In this document: positions 34,765 through 43,599 of the stretch, in pieces | How the letters are laid out: each line of letters starts with the position of its first letter | How positions within the stretch are numbered: position 1 is the stretch's first letter | DNA from: Mucilaginibacter gracilis | GTDB lineage: Bacteria > Bacteroidota > Bacteroidia > Sphingobacteriales > Sphingobacteriaceae | Length of the DNA: 64,000 nt | NCBI RefSeq assembly: GCF_003633615.1 | Contig: NZ_RBKU01000001.1 | Coordinates: 4,836,001-4,900,000 of the forward strand | Reading direction: 5' to 3' | Position numbers and translations under genes: made by a program | Notes under the pieces: generated by a model | Databases searched by the model: none | What the model saw: the letters and a program-made list of their open reading frames with translations, nothing else | What the model was told of the DNA's origin: nothing

Positions 34765-36156
34765 ATGCAGAGTTACGAGGAATTTATTGACCTGAGCGTG
34801 GGTTTCCCGCAAGAGGGTTTTGAGGTTTATGATGATGAATTATATTTTCACGACCTTAATTTAATGGAGATGATAGAAACGTATGGTACGCCGCTTAGGT
34901 TTACTTACCTGCCTATCGTTTCAAAAAAAATACAGCAAGCTAAACTATTGTTTCAGCAGGCCATAGTTAAAAACAACTATCGCGGAAGCTATAAATATTG
35001 CTATTGTACCAAAAGTTCGCACTTTAAGCATATTGTTGAAGAAGCGTTAAAAAACGACATTCACCTTGAAACATCATCGGCTTTTGATATGCCTATGATT
35101 GATGCGCTGGAGAAAAAAGGGCTTTTAAATAAAGAGATGACCGTTATTTGTAACGGTTTTAAAACCTTCCAATACAAAACTTATATTATTGATATGCTGC
35201 ATGATGGTTTTAAAAACATCATCCCGGTATTGGATAATAAAGAGGAGTTTAACATTTACGACGACGAGGTTGAGATGGACACTCCCTGCAACCTGGGCAT
35301 CCGCATAGCTGCGGAAGAGCAACCGGATTCGCAGTTTTACACCTCGCGTTTGGGTGTACGTATTGAGGACGTGATAGATTTTTATTATAACAAGATAGAA
35401 AAGAACCCAAATTTTAGGTTAAAACTATTGCACTTCTTTATCAACTCGGGTATTTCCGACACGCCATATTACTGGAACGAGTTAGAAAAGTACGTAACCT
35501 TATATTGCAAGCTCAAAAAAATAAACCCCGATTTAGATACTTTGGATATTGGTGGCGGTATGCCATTTAAAGATTCGTTGGTGTTTGATTTTGATTACGA
35601 ATACATGATTAACGAGATTGTTAGTCGGATTAAAGAGATATGCGCCGAGCACGACGTAATTGAGCCGGATATTATTACCGAATTTGGTAAGTATACCGTT
35701 GCCGAAGCGTCGGGTATTTTATATAAGGTATTGGGCCGCAAACAACAAAACGACCGCGAACGCTGGTTAATGCTTGATGGCTCTTTTATTACCAACCTGC
35801 CCGATGTTTGGGCCTTGAACCAAAAATACGTATTGTTACCGATAAACAATTGGGATTCGGAATACGAGCGTGTAAACCTGGGCGGCATTACCTGCGACGG
35901 ACAGGATTATTACAACCAGGAAGCCCACATGAACAGTGTATTTATGCCCAAAACGCGTAAAGTACAGTACATCGGTTTCTTCCACACCGGGGCGTACCAG
36001 GAGGTTTTAAGTGGTTATGGCGGCATTCACCACTGCCTGTTGCCATCGCCCAAACACGTACTCATCCGCCGCAACCGCGACGAAACCTTTAACTTTGAAG
36101 TTTTTGGCGAGGAACAAAACAGTAAACAAGTATTAAAACTTTTGGGATATAGTTAA
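34765..36156 (+). CDS. PLP-dependent arginine decarboxylase (alanine-racemase fold)
   Basis: 463 residues. The N-terminal barrel carries the likely PLP Lys in YKYCYCTKSSHFKHIVEEAL. A glycine-rich phosphate loop (LDTLDIGGGMPF) and the C-terminal Cys/Asp region (GGITCDGQDYY) follow. The length fits the Bacteroidota arginine decarboxylase rather than the 630-residue SpeA type. It converts arginine to agmatine, the first step to polyamines. It is the third arginine gene in a row, transcribed in the same direction as the other two. Confidence 0.88.
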   Translation: MQSYEEFIDLSVGFPQEGFEVYDDELYFHDLNLMEMIETYGTPLRFTYLPIVSKKIQQAKLLFQQAIVKNNYRGSYKYCYCTKSSHFKHIVEEALKNDIHLETSSAFDMPMIDALEKKGLLNKEMTVICNGFKTFQYKTYIIDMLHDGFKNIIPVLDNKEEFNIYDDEVEMDTPCNLGIRIAAEEQPDSQFYTSRLGVRIEDVIDFYYNKIEKNPNFRLKLLHFFINSGISDTPYYWNELEKYVTLYCKLKKINPDLDTLDIGGGMPFKDSLVFDFDYEYMINEIVSRIKEICAEHDVIEPDIITEFGKYTVAEASGILYKVLGRKQQNDRERWLMLDGSFITNLPDVWALNQKYVLLPINNWDSEYERVNLGGITCDGQDYYNQEAHMNSVFMPKTRKVQYIGFFHTGAYQEVLSGYGGIHHCLLPSPKHVLIRRNRDETFNFEVFGEEQNSKQVLKLLGYS

Positions 36157-36174
36157 AAACTATAAAATCTATAA

Positions 36175-36205
36175 AAAGGTCATTTCGTTATATGAGATGA
36201 CCTTT
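36175..36205. terminator. Bidirectional hairpin terminator
   Basis: AAAGGTCATTTC pairs with GAGATGACCTTT. The minus-strand side ends in a T run and suits the gene stopping at 36220; on the plus side it follows the decarboxylase. Confidence 0.65.
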
Positions 36206-36219
36206 CTATGGGTTATAAT

Positions 36220-37194
36220 TTATTTTTGTGCGGCTTGAGACTGATCGTTTGATGCTGACGTTTTACTCTCGCCAAATAAGCTAACCCCAATTGCAAAACC
36301 TATCCAGGGTTTCCCTTGGTATGCCCAGCCAGGTGCCGAATAAGCATAATCCAGCCCTGTAAATATGCCGGCCTGAAATTTATCATATTGAAACATATAT
36401 CCACCGGAAAAGGATAAGGCAGAAGCGGAAGTAATGGTTGGATCTGATTGGTTATTCACTTTCACACTCCCTATAGATACTCCACCAAGAATGTTACTTG
36501 CACGATATATTTTAGAAACATATTGATGTTTATAACCAAGTGATATACCAAAGTTAACTTTCTCTTCAACCGTGAATGGTCCACTGGCATTACCAAAGCG
36601 TACTTTAATTGGCAGCGATAAAAAACCCCAAGTAAAGCTATTATTTTTAGGATAAATGGATTCACAATTGTCATTAAAATCTTCAAGAGGAATAAAAAAT
36701 TGCATATTGTTCGCCCAGGAATCCACATAAGCTAATTTATCATATTTAATTAATGGACTGTTACCAATTTTAGGGGTGTCAGGTAATAATGCTACTTGAA
36801 CTTTTGTCATTTTATAATATTCATCCATGTCCGGAAGATGTTTATTTAAATCAGTATCAGGTTTCAATCTTTGATAAAAGTCATTTTTGTTTATATATTT
36901 AACTACTTTGGAACTGTCGGTTCTTATAGTCTTTTTATAGGTATAGCTAAAATCCCATACCGATATTATATAGCCTTCTTTATGTACTTTATAAACATAA
37001 AATTTGGTATCGTCATTAATTAAAAAATGAATGCTTTTATCGTAAGAACCTGAAACAGGGTCGTAAGGAAAAACAACTATACCGGTTTTGGTGATAAAAG
37101 ATTGGCCAATTAAATTATTGGATTGACTACTGGTTTGCCCAAATACAGCACAATAACTAATAAGTAAAAGACAGGTAAAAAAATACTTTTTCAT
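36220..37194 (-). CDS. Hypothetical exported protein
   Basis: 324 residues, not recognised. Signal peptide MKKYFFTCLLLISYCAVFGQ with a cleavage site after Gly-Gln. The mature protein is strand-rich with aromatic patterns toward the C terminus (GYMFQYDKFQAGIFTGLDYAY, GFAIGVSLFG), as in small outer-membrane beta-barrels. It stands alone. The 286 bp upstream are very AT-rich, with an imperfect palindrome around 37265-37292. Confidence 0.6.
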   Translation of the reverse strand: MKKYFFTCLLLISYCAVFGQTSSQSNNLIGQSFITKTGIVVFPYDPVSGSYDKSIHFLINDDTKFYVYKVHKEGYIISVWDFSYTYKKTIRTDSSKVVKYINKNDFYQRLKPDTDLNKHLPDMDEYYKMTKVQVALLPDTPKIGNSPLIKYDKLAYVDSWANNMQFFIPLEDFNDNCESIYPKNNSFTWGFLSLPIKVRFGNASGPFTVEEKVNFGISLGYKHQYVSKIYRASNILGGVSIGSVKVNNQSDPTITSASALSFSGGYMFQYDKFQAGIFTGLDYAYSAPGWAYQGKPWIGFAIGVSLFGESKTSASNDQSQAAQK

Positions 37195-37480
37195 GATTCA
37201 ATATGTTTAGGGTTGATAAATAACAATTAATATTATAAATGACTTTAAATCAAATACCTAAGTAAATATATTAATATTATTAATAATATATTGAAATAAA
37301 AAAAATAAATAGAAAACTTACACGTCGTTAAGTATTATACCCGTGCGTAAATATTAGAAAAAGAGACAATTAAAGATGAGTGCTTGTTAAAAAGAAGTTA
37401 TTTTAATAAATGTGTATATATTAGTTTAGATTTATAATTGCGTTCTGCGGCTGTATACAATAATATTTTCAGATATATCT
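37195..37480. other. AT-rich gap
   Basis: No gene seen. An AT-only near-palindrome (AATATATTA to TAATATATT) lies around 37265-37292. It should hold the promoter of the exported-protein gene and the 3' end of the trp mRNA. Confidence 0.4.
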
Positions 37481-38269
37481 CTATTTAAATAGCCCAATAA
37501 ACTCAGCAATGCCCGGCAGGTAATTTTTTGTGTTATTCAAATACTTTACAAAGGCGCTACCTACAATTGCGCCGCTATTGTACTGGCAGGCCTTATCAAA
37601 CGCAGCTTTACCGGCTATGCCAAAGCCTACTATGGTTGGGTTGTTAAGCTGCATATCTTCAATCCGCTTAAAATAAGTATCAACAGTATCGTTTAAATCC
37701 AAAGCCTTGCCGGTGATGGACGCCGATGACAACAGGTAAATGAACGAGTTACTCAATTCATCAATTTTGCGGATACGTTGCTCGGCTGTTTGTGGGGTAA
37801 CCAAAAATATATTACTCAGGTTGTTATCTTTAAAATAGTTGCTATAAAGCTTTTCGTATTCATACATTGGTAAATCCGGAACTATCACGCCATCTACACC
37901 AACTTCAGCAGCTTTTTTGCAAAAATTTTCTACACCATATTGTACCATTGGGTTGGCATAACCCATTAACAAAACAGGTATGCTTACACGCTTACGCAGA
38001 TTGGCTAATTCATCAAACAGCACATTAAGGTTCATGCCGTTGTTGAGTGCCGTTAACGAACTCTCCTGAATGGTGGGGCCATCGGCCAGCGGGTCGGAAT
38101 ATGGGAAACCTATTTCTAAAAAATCTGCGCCGGCTTTTTCCAGGGCTTCGGCAATATCAATTGTGGTATTTAAAGCAGGATGCCCGGCTGTAAAATAAAT
38201 AGATAGCAGGTTCTTTTTTCCTTCCGAAAAAAGCTTATTTAATCTATTGGTTGATGGTTCATAGATCAT
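37481..38269 (-). CDS. trpA: Tryptophan synthase alpha chain
   Basis: 262 residues. Active-site Glu and Asp are in ADFLEIGFPYSDPLADGP; the phosphate-binding loop is in VGFGIAGKAAFDK and GAIVGSAFVKY. TrpA cleaves indole-3-glycerol phosphate and channels indole to TrpB. The annotated ATG and first seven codons (MIYEPST) come from an ATGAAC-family repeat; a usual TrpA begins near NRLNKLF. It is the last gene of the trpDFBA operon, 77 bp after trpB. Confidence 0.95.
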   Translation of the reverse strand: MIYEPSTNRLNKLFSEGKKNLLSIYFTAGHPALNTTIDIAEALEKAGADFLEIGFPYSDPLADGPTIQESSLTALNNGMNLNVLFDELANLRKRVSIPVLLMGYANPMVQYGVENFCKKAAEVGVDGVIVPDLPMYEYEKLYSNYFKDNNLSNIFLVTPQTAEQRIRKIDELSNSFIYLLSSASITGKALDLNDTVDTYFKRIEDMQLNNPTIVGFGIAGKAAFDKACQYNSGAIVGSAFVKYLNNTKNYLPGIAEFIGLFK

Positions 38270-38339
38270 AGTTCATGATTTAAGTGGTGCTGTATTCTCG
38301 TACTTATTTATTATGATCCATGAACCATGAACCATCAAC
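38250..38339. repeat. Palindromic repeat overlapping trpA start
   Basis: GTTGATGGTTCAT (38250-38262) is complementary to ATGAACCATCAAC (38327-38339). The left arm overlaps the first codons of trpA on the minus strand and fills the trpB-trpA gap. Confidence 0.85.
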
Positions 38340-38346
38340 AAAATAT

Positions 38347-39528
38347 TTAGAAGTTAAAATAATTAATATAAGTTGTTAAATCCTTATCTCCCCTTCCGGA
38401 TAAACAGATCACAACGTTATCGGTAGGTTTAAATGTCATTTTCTCCAGATAAGCCAGGGCGTGCGCAGTTTCTATAGCCGGAATAATACCCTCCAGTTGC
38501 GAGCATAACAACCCGGCCTGCAAGGCTTCGTCATCGGTAATGCTAACATATTGGGCGCGGTTTATTTTATACAAGTGCGCGTGTTGCGGGCCTATACCGG
38601 GATAATCTAACCCTGCCGAAATGGAATAAGGCTCCACAACCTGTCCGTCGTCGGTTTGCATTAAAATGGTACGGCTGCCGTGTAAAACGCCCTCCTTGCC
38701 CAAAAATGTGGTAGCTGCCGAGTGCCCGCTATCAACACCCTTGCCTGCTGCTTCAACGGCAACCAGCTTAACGGCCTCATCATCCAAAAAATGATAAAAC
38801 ATGCCCATGGCATTGCTACCGCCGCCCACGCAGGCCATAACATAGTCTGGCAATTCGCTTCCGGTTTGTTCAAGCAATTGTTTTTTAGTTTCCTGGGATA
38901 TGATGGATTGAAACCGCGCCACCATATCAGGATATGGATAAGGCCCAACTACCGAGCCTATAATATAATGTGTATCAACGGGATTGTTTATCCAATCGCG
39001 CATGGCCTCGTTGGTGGCATCTTTTAGGGTTTTACTGCCCGATGTTGCAGGTACCACGGTTGCGCCAAGCATTTTCATACGGGCAACGTTTGGTGCCTGG
39101 CGTTCCATATCAATTTCGCCCATGTATACTATGCATTCAATACCTTTTAAGGCGCAAACGGTGGCGGTTGCCACGCCATGCTGGCCAGCCCCGGTTTCGG
39201 CAATAATGCGTTTTTTGCCTAAACGGATGGCTAGTAATATTTGGCCTATGGCATTATTTATTTTGTGCGAACCGGTATGGTTCAAATCTTCACGTTTAAA
39301 AAAGATGTTGGCCCCGTATTTTTCCGAAAACCGCTTGGCAAAGTATAAGGGCGAAGGGCGGCCTACATAATCTTTAAGTAACTGGTTATACTCGGCAATA
39401 AATGCGGCATCTGCTGTTATATTAAGGTATTGCTGTCGCAACTCCTCAATGTTAGGATATAGCATTTCGGGAATGTATGCCCCGCCAAAATCTCCGTAAT
39501 AGCCCAGCTCGTTAACTCCGTAATTCAT
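38347..39528 (-). CDS. trpB: Tryptophan synthase beta chain
   Basis: 393 residues, full length. PLP Lys lies in LNHTGSHKINNAIGQ, the phosphate-binding loop in CVGGGSNAMGMF, and the serine-binding region in GTGAGQHGVATATVCAL (ETGAGQHG form). TrpB condenses indole with serine. It starts 2 bp after trpF and is probably translationally linked to it. Confidence 0.97.
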   Translation of the reverse strand: MNYGVNELGYYGDFGGAYIPEMLYPNIEELRQQYLNITADAAFIAEYNQLLKDYVGRPSPLYFAKRFSEKYGANIFFKREDLNHTGSHKINNAIGQILLAIRLGKKRIIAETGAGQHGVATATVCALKGIECIVYMGEIDMERQAPNVARMKMLGATVVPATSGSKTLKDATNEAMRDWINNPVDTHYIIGSVVGPYPYPDMVARFQSIISQETKKQLLEQTGSELPDYVMACVGGGSNAMGMFYHFLDDEAVKLVAVEAAGKGVDSGHSAATTFLGKEGVLHGSRTILMQTDDGQVVEPYSISAGLDYPGIGPQHAHLYKINRAQYVSITDDEALQAGLLCSQLEGIIPAIETAHALAYLEKMTFKPTDNVVICLSGRGDKDLTTYINYFNF

Positions 39529-39530
39529 CT

Positions 39531-40148
39531 TTATGATCTTAATATTTTAAACGCTTGTTCTAATTTTTCTGCATCCTTTACACCAGGCTCAATTTCAAAC
39601 CTGCTATTGAGGTCGACACCATAAAATGCGGGATGTTTAATATCTTTAATATTCTCCAAATTATCAAGGCTAATTCCGCCGCATAAAAAAAAGGGAACAT
39701 CAAGTTTATAATTATCCAATATGGTCCAATTAAATGTTTGGCCCGAGCCGCCGTGTTTTTCTGTTTTGGTGTCAAACATAAAATGGTCTACCTTATCCCG
39801 ATAAGGTTTTAACTGCTCAAAGTCAAAATTATCATCTAAACCAAACGCTTTAAATACTTTTACCTTACCGCGCAATGCCTGGCAAAAATCGGGGCTTTCA
39901 TTGCCATGTAATTGTACAGCGTTAAAATCAAACTGATTGATAAGGTTCGTAATGGTTTCATCGCTTTCGTTTACAAAAACGGCTGTTTTATAAATAGCTT
40001 CGGGCAATGCTTCTAAAACATCGGGCGGCAATTGAGCAATAAAGCGCGGCGATAGGCCGTAGCAAATAAAACCCATATAGTCGGGCGCCAAAGCAGCAAC
40101 CGCTTTAATATTTTCGGGTTTTTTTAAACCACAAACCTTTATCTTCAT
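39531..40148 (-). CDS. trpF: Phosphoribosylanthranilate isomerase
   Basis: 205 residues. KVCGLKKPENIKAVAALAPDYMGFI carries the catalytic Cys; VQLHGNESPDFC, the catalytic Asp in MFDTKTEKHGGSGQTFNW, and LCGGISLDN complete the barrel. It isomerises phosphoribosylanthranilate to CdRP. It is 5 bp from trpD and 2 bp from trpB. The next enzyme in the pathway, TrpC, is not encoded in this operon. Confidence 0.95.
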   Translation of the reverse strand: MKIKVCGLKKPENIKAVAALAPDYMGFICYGLSPRFIAQLPPDVLEALPEAIYKTAVFVNESDETITNLINQFDFNAVQLHGNESPDFCQALRGKVKVFKAFGLDDNFDFEQLKPYRDKVDHFMFDTKTEKHGGSGQTFNWTILDNYKLDVPFFLCGGISLDNLENIKDIKHPAFYGVDLNSRFEIEPGVKDAEKLEQAFKILRS

Positions 40149-40153
40149 GGCTA

Positions 40154-41143
40154 TTAGTTGCTATTTAATTTTTTAAAACTGATTAACGCCTTTTTGCTCA
40201 ACAGCGATTCTTCGGCTTCATAAAAACAATCGGCAAAGCTTTTTTCAGGGTTCAGTGTTTGTATGGCCAACGCCGCGTTTACCAATACTACGTTATTTTG
40301 CGCTGCTGTTGCCTCGCCTACCAAAACACTAATAAATATATCTGCCGATTCGGGCACGGTATTGCCTCCGGCAATCTCTTCGGGTTTCACCTTATCAAAC
40401 CCAAGCTGCTCCAGGGTATTTATCTTCTCGCCCGCTTTGCTAAAGGTTTTAAAATCGCAGGTTAATGATACCTCGTCATAACCTTCCAAAGCGTGCAAAA
40501 TGGTGTAATTTTTATTAGACTTTTGATACAGATAAGCGTACAAACGAGCCAGCTCTAAGCTAAAAACACCAACTATTTGGTTTTTTGGCCTTGCCGGATT
40601 TACCAACGGGCCCAACATATTGAAAAAAGTTTTTACGCCAAGCTCTTTACGGATAGGCGCAACGGTTTTCATGGCGGGGTGAAACATGGGGGCATGTAAA
40701 AAGCAAATACCTGCTTCATCAACATCCTTTTGTAAGGTGCTCATGTTGTTGGTAAACTTGTAACCCAGGTACTCCATTACGTTTGACGACCCACAGCCCG
40801 ACGACACCCCATAATTGCCATGTTTGGCCACCTTATACCCCGCCCCGGCCACTACAAACGATGCCAGGGTTGATATATTAAAGGTATCCTTACCATCGCC
40901 ACCGGTGCCGCAAAGGTCAATCAGGTTATCGGCTTCCAGGTTAACGGGCAAGCAAAGCTCCAGCATGGCATCGCGAAAGCCCTCTAACTCGTCAACAGTA
41001 ATGTTACGCATACAATAGGCCGTCATGAAGGCTGCCATTTGCGAGTTATTATATTTGCCTTGTGCAATATTGGTCAAAATAACTTTCGACTCTTGCTTGC
41101 TAAAGGTTTTATGTTCAAAAAGATGGTTTAAAATAGTTTTCAT
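40154..41143 (-). CDS. trpD: Anthranilate phosphoribosyltransferase
   Basis: 329 residues. The PRPP-binding motif is DLCGTGGDGKDTFNIST; KHGNYGVSSGCGSSNVMEYLG and the LGPLVNPA block follow. It joins anthranilate and PRPP. First structural gene of the operon: its ATG lies 14 bp downstream of an attenuator terminator with a Trp-rich leader peptide. Anthranilate synthase (trpE, trpG) and trpC must be elsewhere. Confidence 0.96.
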   Translation of the reverse strand: MKTILNHLFEHKTFSKQESKVILTNIAQGKYNNSQMAAFMTAYCMRNITVDELEGFRDAMLELCLPVNLEADNLIDLCGTGGDGKDTFNISTLASFVVAGAGYKVAKHGNYGVSSGCGSSNVMEYLGYKFTNNMSTLQKDVDEAGICFLHAPMFHPAMKTVAPIRKELGVKTFFNMLGPLVNPARPKNQIVGVFSLELARLYAYLYQKSNKNYTILHALEGYDEVSLTCDFKTFSKAGEKINTLEQLGFDKVKPEEIAGGNTVPESADIFISVLVGEATAAQNNVVLVNAALAIQTLNPEKSFADCFYEAEESLLSKKALISFKKLNSN

Positions 41144-41156
41144 TATTTGCTATAAA

Positions 41157-41236
41157 ATAAAAAAGGGCTGCCATTGGCACCCCTTTACTATATATTTACG
41201 GTTAAACACAGGGAAGCCTTACGATTACTCGTTAAG
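41157..41236 (-). promoter_or_regulatory. trp operon attenuator
   Basis: On the minus strand, segment 1 CTTAACGA (41229-41236) pairs with segment 2 TCGTAAG (41218-41224). Part of segment 2, GGCTTCCCT (41210-41218), can instead pair with segment 3 AGGGGTGCC (41176-41184). Segment 3 otherwise pairs with segment 4 GGCAGCCC (41165-41172), which is followed by six T: an intrinsic terminator. Stalling at the three Trp codons would free segment 2 and favour the antiterminator, the classical arrangement. Confidence 0.85.
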
Positions 41237-41272
41237 CCACCACCAATTGTTATTTAATCCGGTTTTTATCAT
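41225..41272 (-). CDS. trpL: trp leader peptide (15 residues, Trp-Trp-Trp)
   Basis: ATG at 41272 encodes MIKTGLNNNWWWLNE then TAA (41225-41227). Three consecutive TGG codons at 41237-41245 act as the sensor of charged tRNA-Trp. The stop falls just before attenuator segment 2. The start is only 8 bases downstream of the -7 box, so the leader is nearly leaderless. Confidence 0.88.
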   Translation of the reverse strand: MIKTGLNNNWWWLNE

Positions 41273-41280
41273 TTCGTGGG

Positions 41281-41311
41281 CAAATATGTAAATTGTTTTT
41301 TCTAAAAGCAA
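41281..41311 (-). promoter_or_regulatory. Promoter of trpLDFBA
   Basis: On the minus strand TTG (41309-41311), a 20-bp spacer, then CATATTTG (41281-41288), one base from TAnnTTTG. Transcription would start just before the trpL ATG. Confidence 0.5.
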
Positions 41312-41354
41312 GCATAAGTATAAATTTACGCTTATAATTTATCTATATTTAAAC

Positions 41355-42350
41355 ATGGGTATCAGGAAGGTAAAAGCTAATCCGGAGAGTGACATGGGTT
41401 TGGGTACCCAGGCAATAGCCAAAAACCAACGCATATTTAACCAGGATGGCTCTATTAATGTTAAGCGCAAAGGGCTTTCGTACTTTAATACAGCCAACAA
41501 TTACCACCGGCTTATCACCATGAAATGGCACCATTTCTGGCTGTTAATATTGAGTGGCTATTTAATTGTAAATCTTATTTTCTCGTTTCTTTATCTCGCG
41601 CTGGGTATTGATAACCTGGTAGGTGCGCAAGGTAGTACACCTTACGAACACTTTTTTGATGCCTTCTTTTTCTCGGCACAAACCATTACCACGGTTGGTT
41701 ACGGGCATATTTACCCGCACGGTATACCAACAAGCAGCGTTTCGGCAATCGAATCAATGATAGGTTTATTGGCTTTTGCATTGGCTACCGGTTTGCTTTA
41801 CGGGCGTTTTTCGCGGCCATCGGCTAAAATAACCTACAGCAGGCATGTACTGGTGGCACCCTACCTGGAAAAAGGCAAAGCCTTAATGTTTAGGTTAGCC
41901 AACCAACGGCGCAGTACGTTAATTGATTTGGAAATTGAGGTAATATTTTCGTACAACGAAGAGGTGAACGGCAAAACGGTTCGCAAATTTATTCCGCTCG
42001 AATTAGAGCGTAAACATGTAAGCATATTAACCCTAAACTGGACCGTTGTGCATGAGCTTAACGATGATAGCCCGTTGCGGGATATTACGAATGAGGATTT
42101 AGAAAAAACAGAAGCAAACATTGCCGTGCTTTTAAAAGCGTTTGACGATACATTTTCGCAAACGGTACATTCGCGCACATCTTACCAGTATGACGAAGTG
42201 ATTTGGAACGCTAAATTTAAACCTGCATTTGACCGTGACTACGATGGCCGTATGGTGCTTGATTTGGCTAAGATAAGCGACCATGAAAGACTGGAGAACA
42301 GCCCGGTAACACAAACCATTGATAAACAGCCAGCCCAAAAAGTGGTATGA
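41355..42350 (+). CDS. Inward-rectifier potassium channel (KirBac type)
   Basis: 331 residues. Two transmembrane helices (FWLLILSGYLIVNLIFSFLYLAL; SVSAIESMIGLLAFALATGLLYGRF) flank a pore helix and the selectivity filter TTVGYG. An amphipathic slide helix precedes TM1. The C-terminal half is the cytoplasmic immunoglobulin-like Kir domain. Forms tetramers in the inner membrane. It is divergent from the trp leader, with only 82 bp between the two starts. Confidence 0.93.
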   Translation: MGIRKVKANPESDMGLGTQAIAKNQRIFNQDGSINVKRKGLSYFNTANNYHRLITMKWHHFWLLILSGYLIVNLIFSFLYLALGIDNLVGAQGSTPYEHFFDAFFFSAQTITTVGYGHIYPHGIPTSSVSAIESMIGLLAFALATGLLYGRFSRPSAKITYSRHVLVAPYLEKGKALMFRLANQRRSTLIDLEIEVIFSYNEEVNGKTVRKFIPLELERKHVSILTLNWTVVHELNDDSPLRDITNEDLEKTEANIAVLLKAFDDTFSQTVHSRTSYQYDEVIWNAKFKPAFDRDYDGRMVLDLAKISDHERLENSPVTQTIDKQPAQKVV

Positions 42351-42456
42351 TAAGCGAGCCTACTATTTACACATTTGTTAATTAAATACCCCTGCCGTAA
42401 ATAAACAAAAACGGTTTATCGGGGTTACATTCGCATCTACAAAAACTATACTTGTT

Positions 42457-43476
42457 ATGAAATACAATTTTTTTGGCAATACAGGCCTAATCGTTTCCGA
42501 AATATGTTTTGGCACCATGACCTTTGGTGGCAAGGGAATATGGGAGGCTATAGGCAAAATACAGCAAACCGAAGTAAACGACCTGATGAAGGTTGTTGTT
42601 GACTCGGGCATTAATTTTATTGATACTGCCAACGTTTATTCGTTTGGCGAATCGGAAAAATTATTGGGACAATCAATATTAGACCTTGGTTTAAACCGCG
42701 ACGAACTGGTGATAGCTACCAAAGTACGCGGCCGTATGGGCGAGGGCAAAAACAATGTTGGCCTTTCGCGCTATCATATCTTTCAATCGGTAAACGAAAG
42801 TTTAAAGCGTTTACAGTTAGATCATATTGATGTGCTATACGTACACGGCGTTGACCCCAAAACACCGGTTGAAGAAACCATGCGCGCCTTAAATGATATT
42901 GTGCAAAGCGGAAAAGTGCGTTACATAGCCGTTTGCAACTGGCCCGCCTGGATGGTAATGAAGGCACAAGGCATAGCGGCTTTAAACGGCTGGAGCAAAT
43001 TTGAAGGTCTGCAATATTTCTATTCGTTATCGGGCCGTGATATTGAACGCGAAGTGCTTCCGATGGCCGAAGACCAAAACCTGGCCGTTATGCCCTGGAG
43101 CCCGCTGGCCGGCGGTTTCCTTTCGGGAAAGTTTACCCGCAATAACGAAAAAGCTGAAGGTTCGCGCCGCGCTTCCTTTGATTTTCCACCCATCAACAAA
43201 GCAAAGGCTTATGATATTATTGATGTTATTGCCGAAATTGGCACCCAATACAATGTATCGGCAGCGCAGATAGCTTTGGCATGGGTGCGCCAGCAAAAAG
43301 CCGTTACCAGTACAATTATCGGCGCAAAAAATGCAGGTCAGTTACAGGATAACATCAAATCCACCGAGATTAATTTAACCCCCGAAGACCTTAAAAAGAT
43401 TGACGAAGTAAGTGCCCTTCCGCGCGAATACCCTGGCTGGATGGTAGAAAGGCAATCGGCAGACAGGCAGTTGTAG
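42457..43476 (+). CDS. Aldo/keto reductase
   Basis: 339 residues. Barrel with the catalytic set: Asp and Tyr in FIDTANVYSFGESE, Lys in VIATKVRG, His in VLYVHGVDP. The NADPH-binding C terminus is seen in STIIGAKNAGQLQDN. YghZ/Gcy-like subgroup in length and order. It reduces aldehydes in the cytosol; the physiological substrate cannot be read. It stands alone, followed by an ATGAAC-family repeat. Confidence 0.92.
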   Translation: MKYNFFGNTGLIVSEICFGTMTFGGKGIWEAIGKIQQTEVNDLMKVVVDSGINFIDTANVYSFGESEKLLGQSILDLGLNRDELVIATKVRGRMGEGKNNVGLSRYHIFQSVNESLKRLQLDHIDVLYVHGVDPKTPVEETMRALNDIVQSGKVRYIAVCNWPAWMVMKAQGIAALNGWSKFEGLQYFYSLSGRDIEREVLPMAEDQNLAVMPWSPLAGGFLSGKFTRNNEKAEGSRRASFDFPPINKAKAYDIIDVIAEIGTQYNVSAAQIALAWVRQQKAVTSTIIGAKNAGQLQDNIKSTEINLTPEDLKKIDEVSALPREYPGWMVERQSADRQL

Positions 43477-43486
43477 GGGGCATGGT

Positions 43487-43575
43487 TAATGGTTCATAGT
43501 TGATGGTTCATAGTAAGAAAAAAAAACAAACATCTTGTTTCATGAACTATCAACTATCAACTATGAACCCTTTAC
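43487..43575. repeat. Palindromic repeat, ATGAAC family (copy 5)
   Basis: GGTTCATAGTTGAT (43491-43504) is complementary to ATCAACTATGAACC (43556-43569). It separates the convergent reductase and aldolase genes. Confidence 0.85.
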
Positions 43576-43599
43576 CAACGTTCTATCAACTCCAACCGT

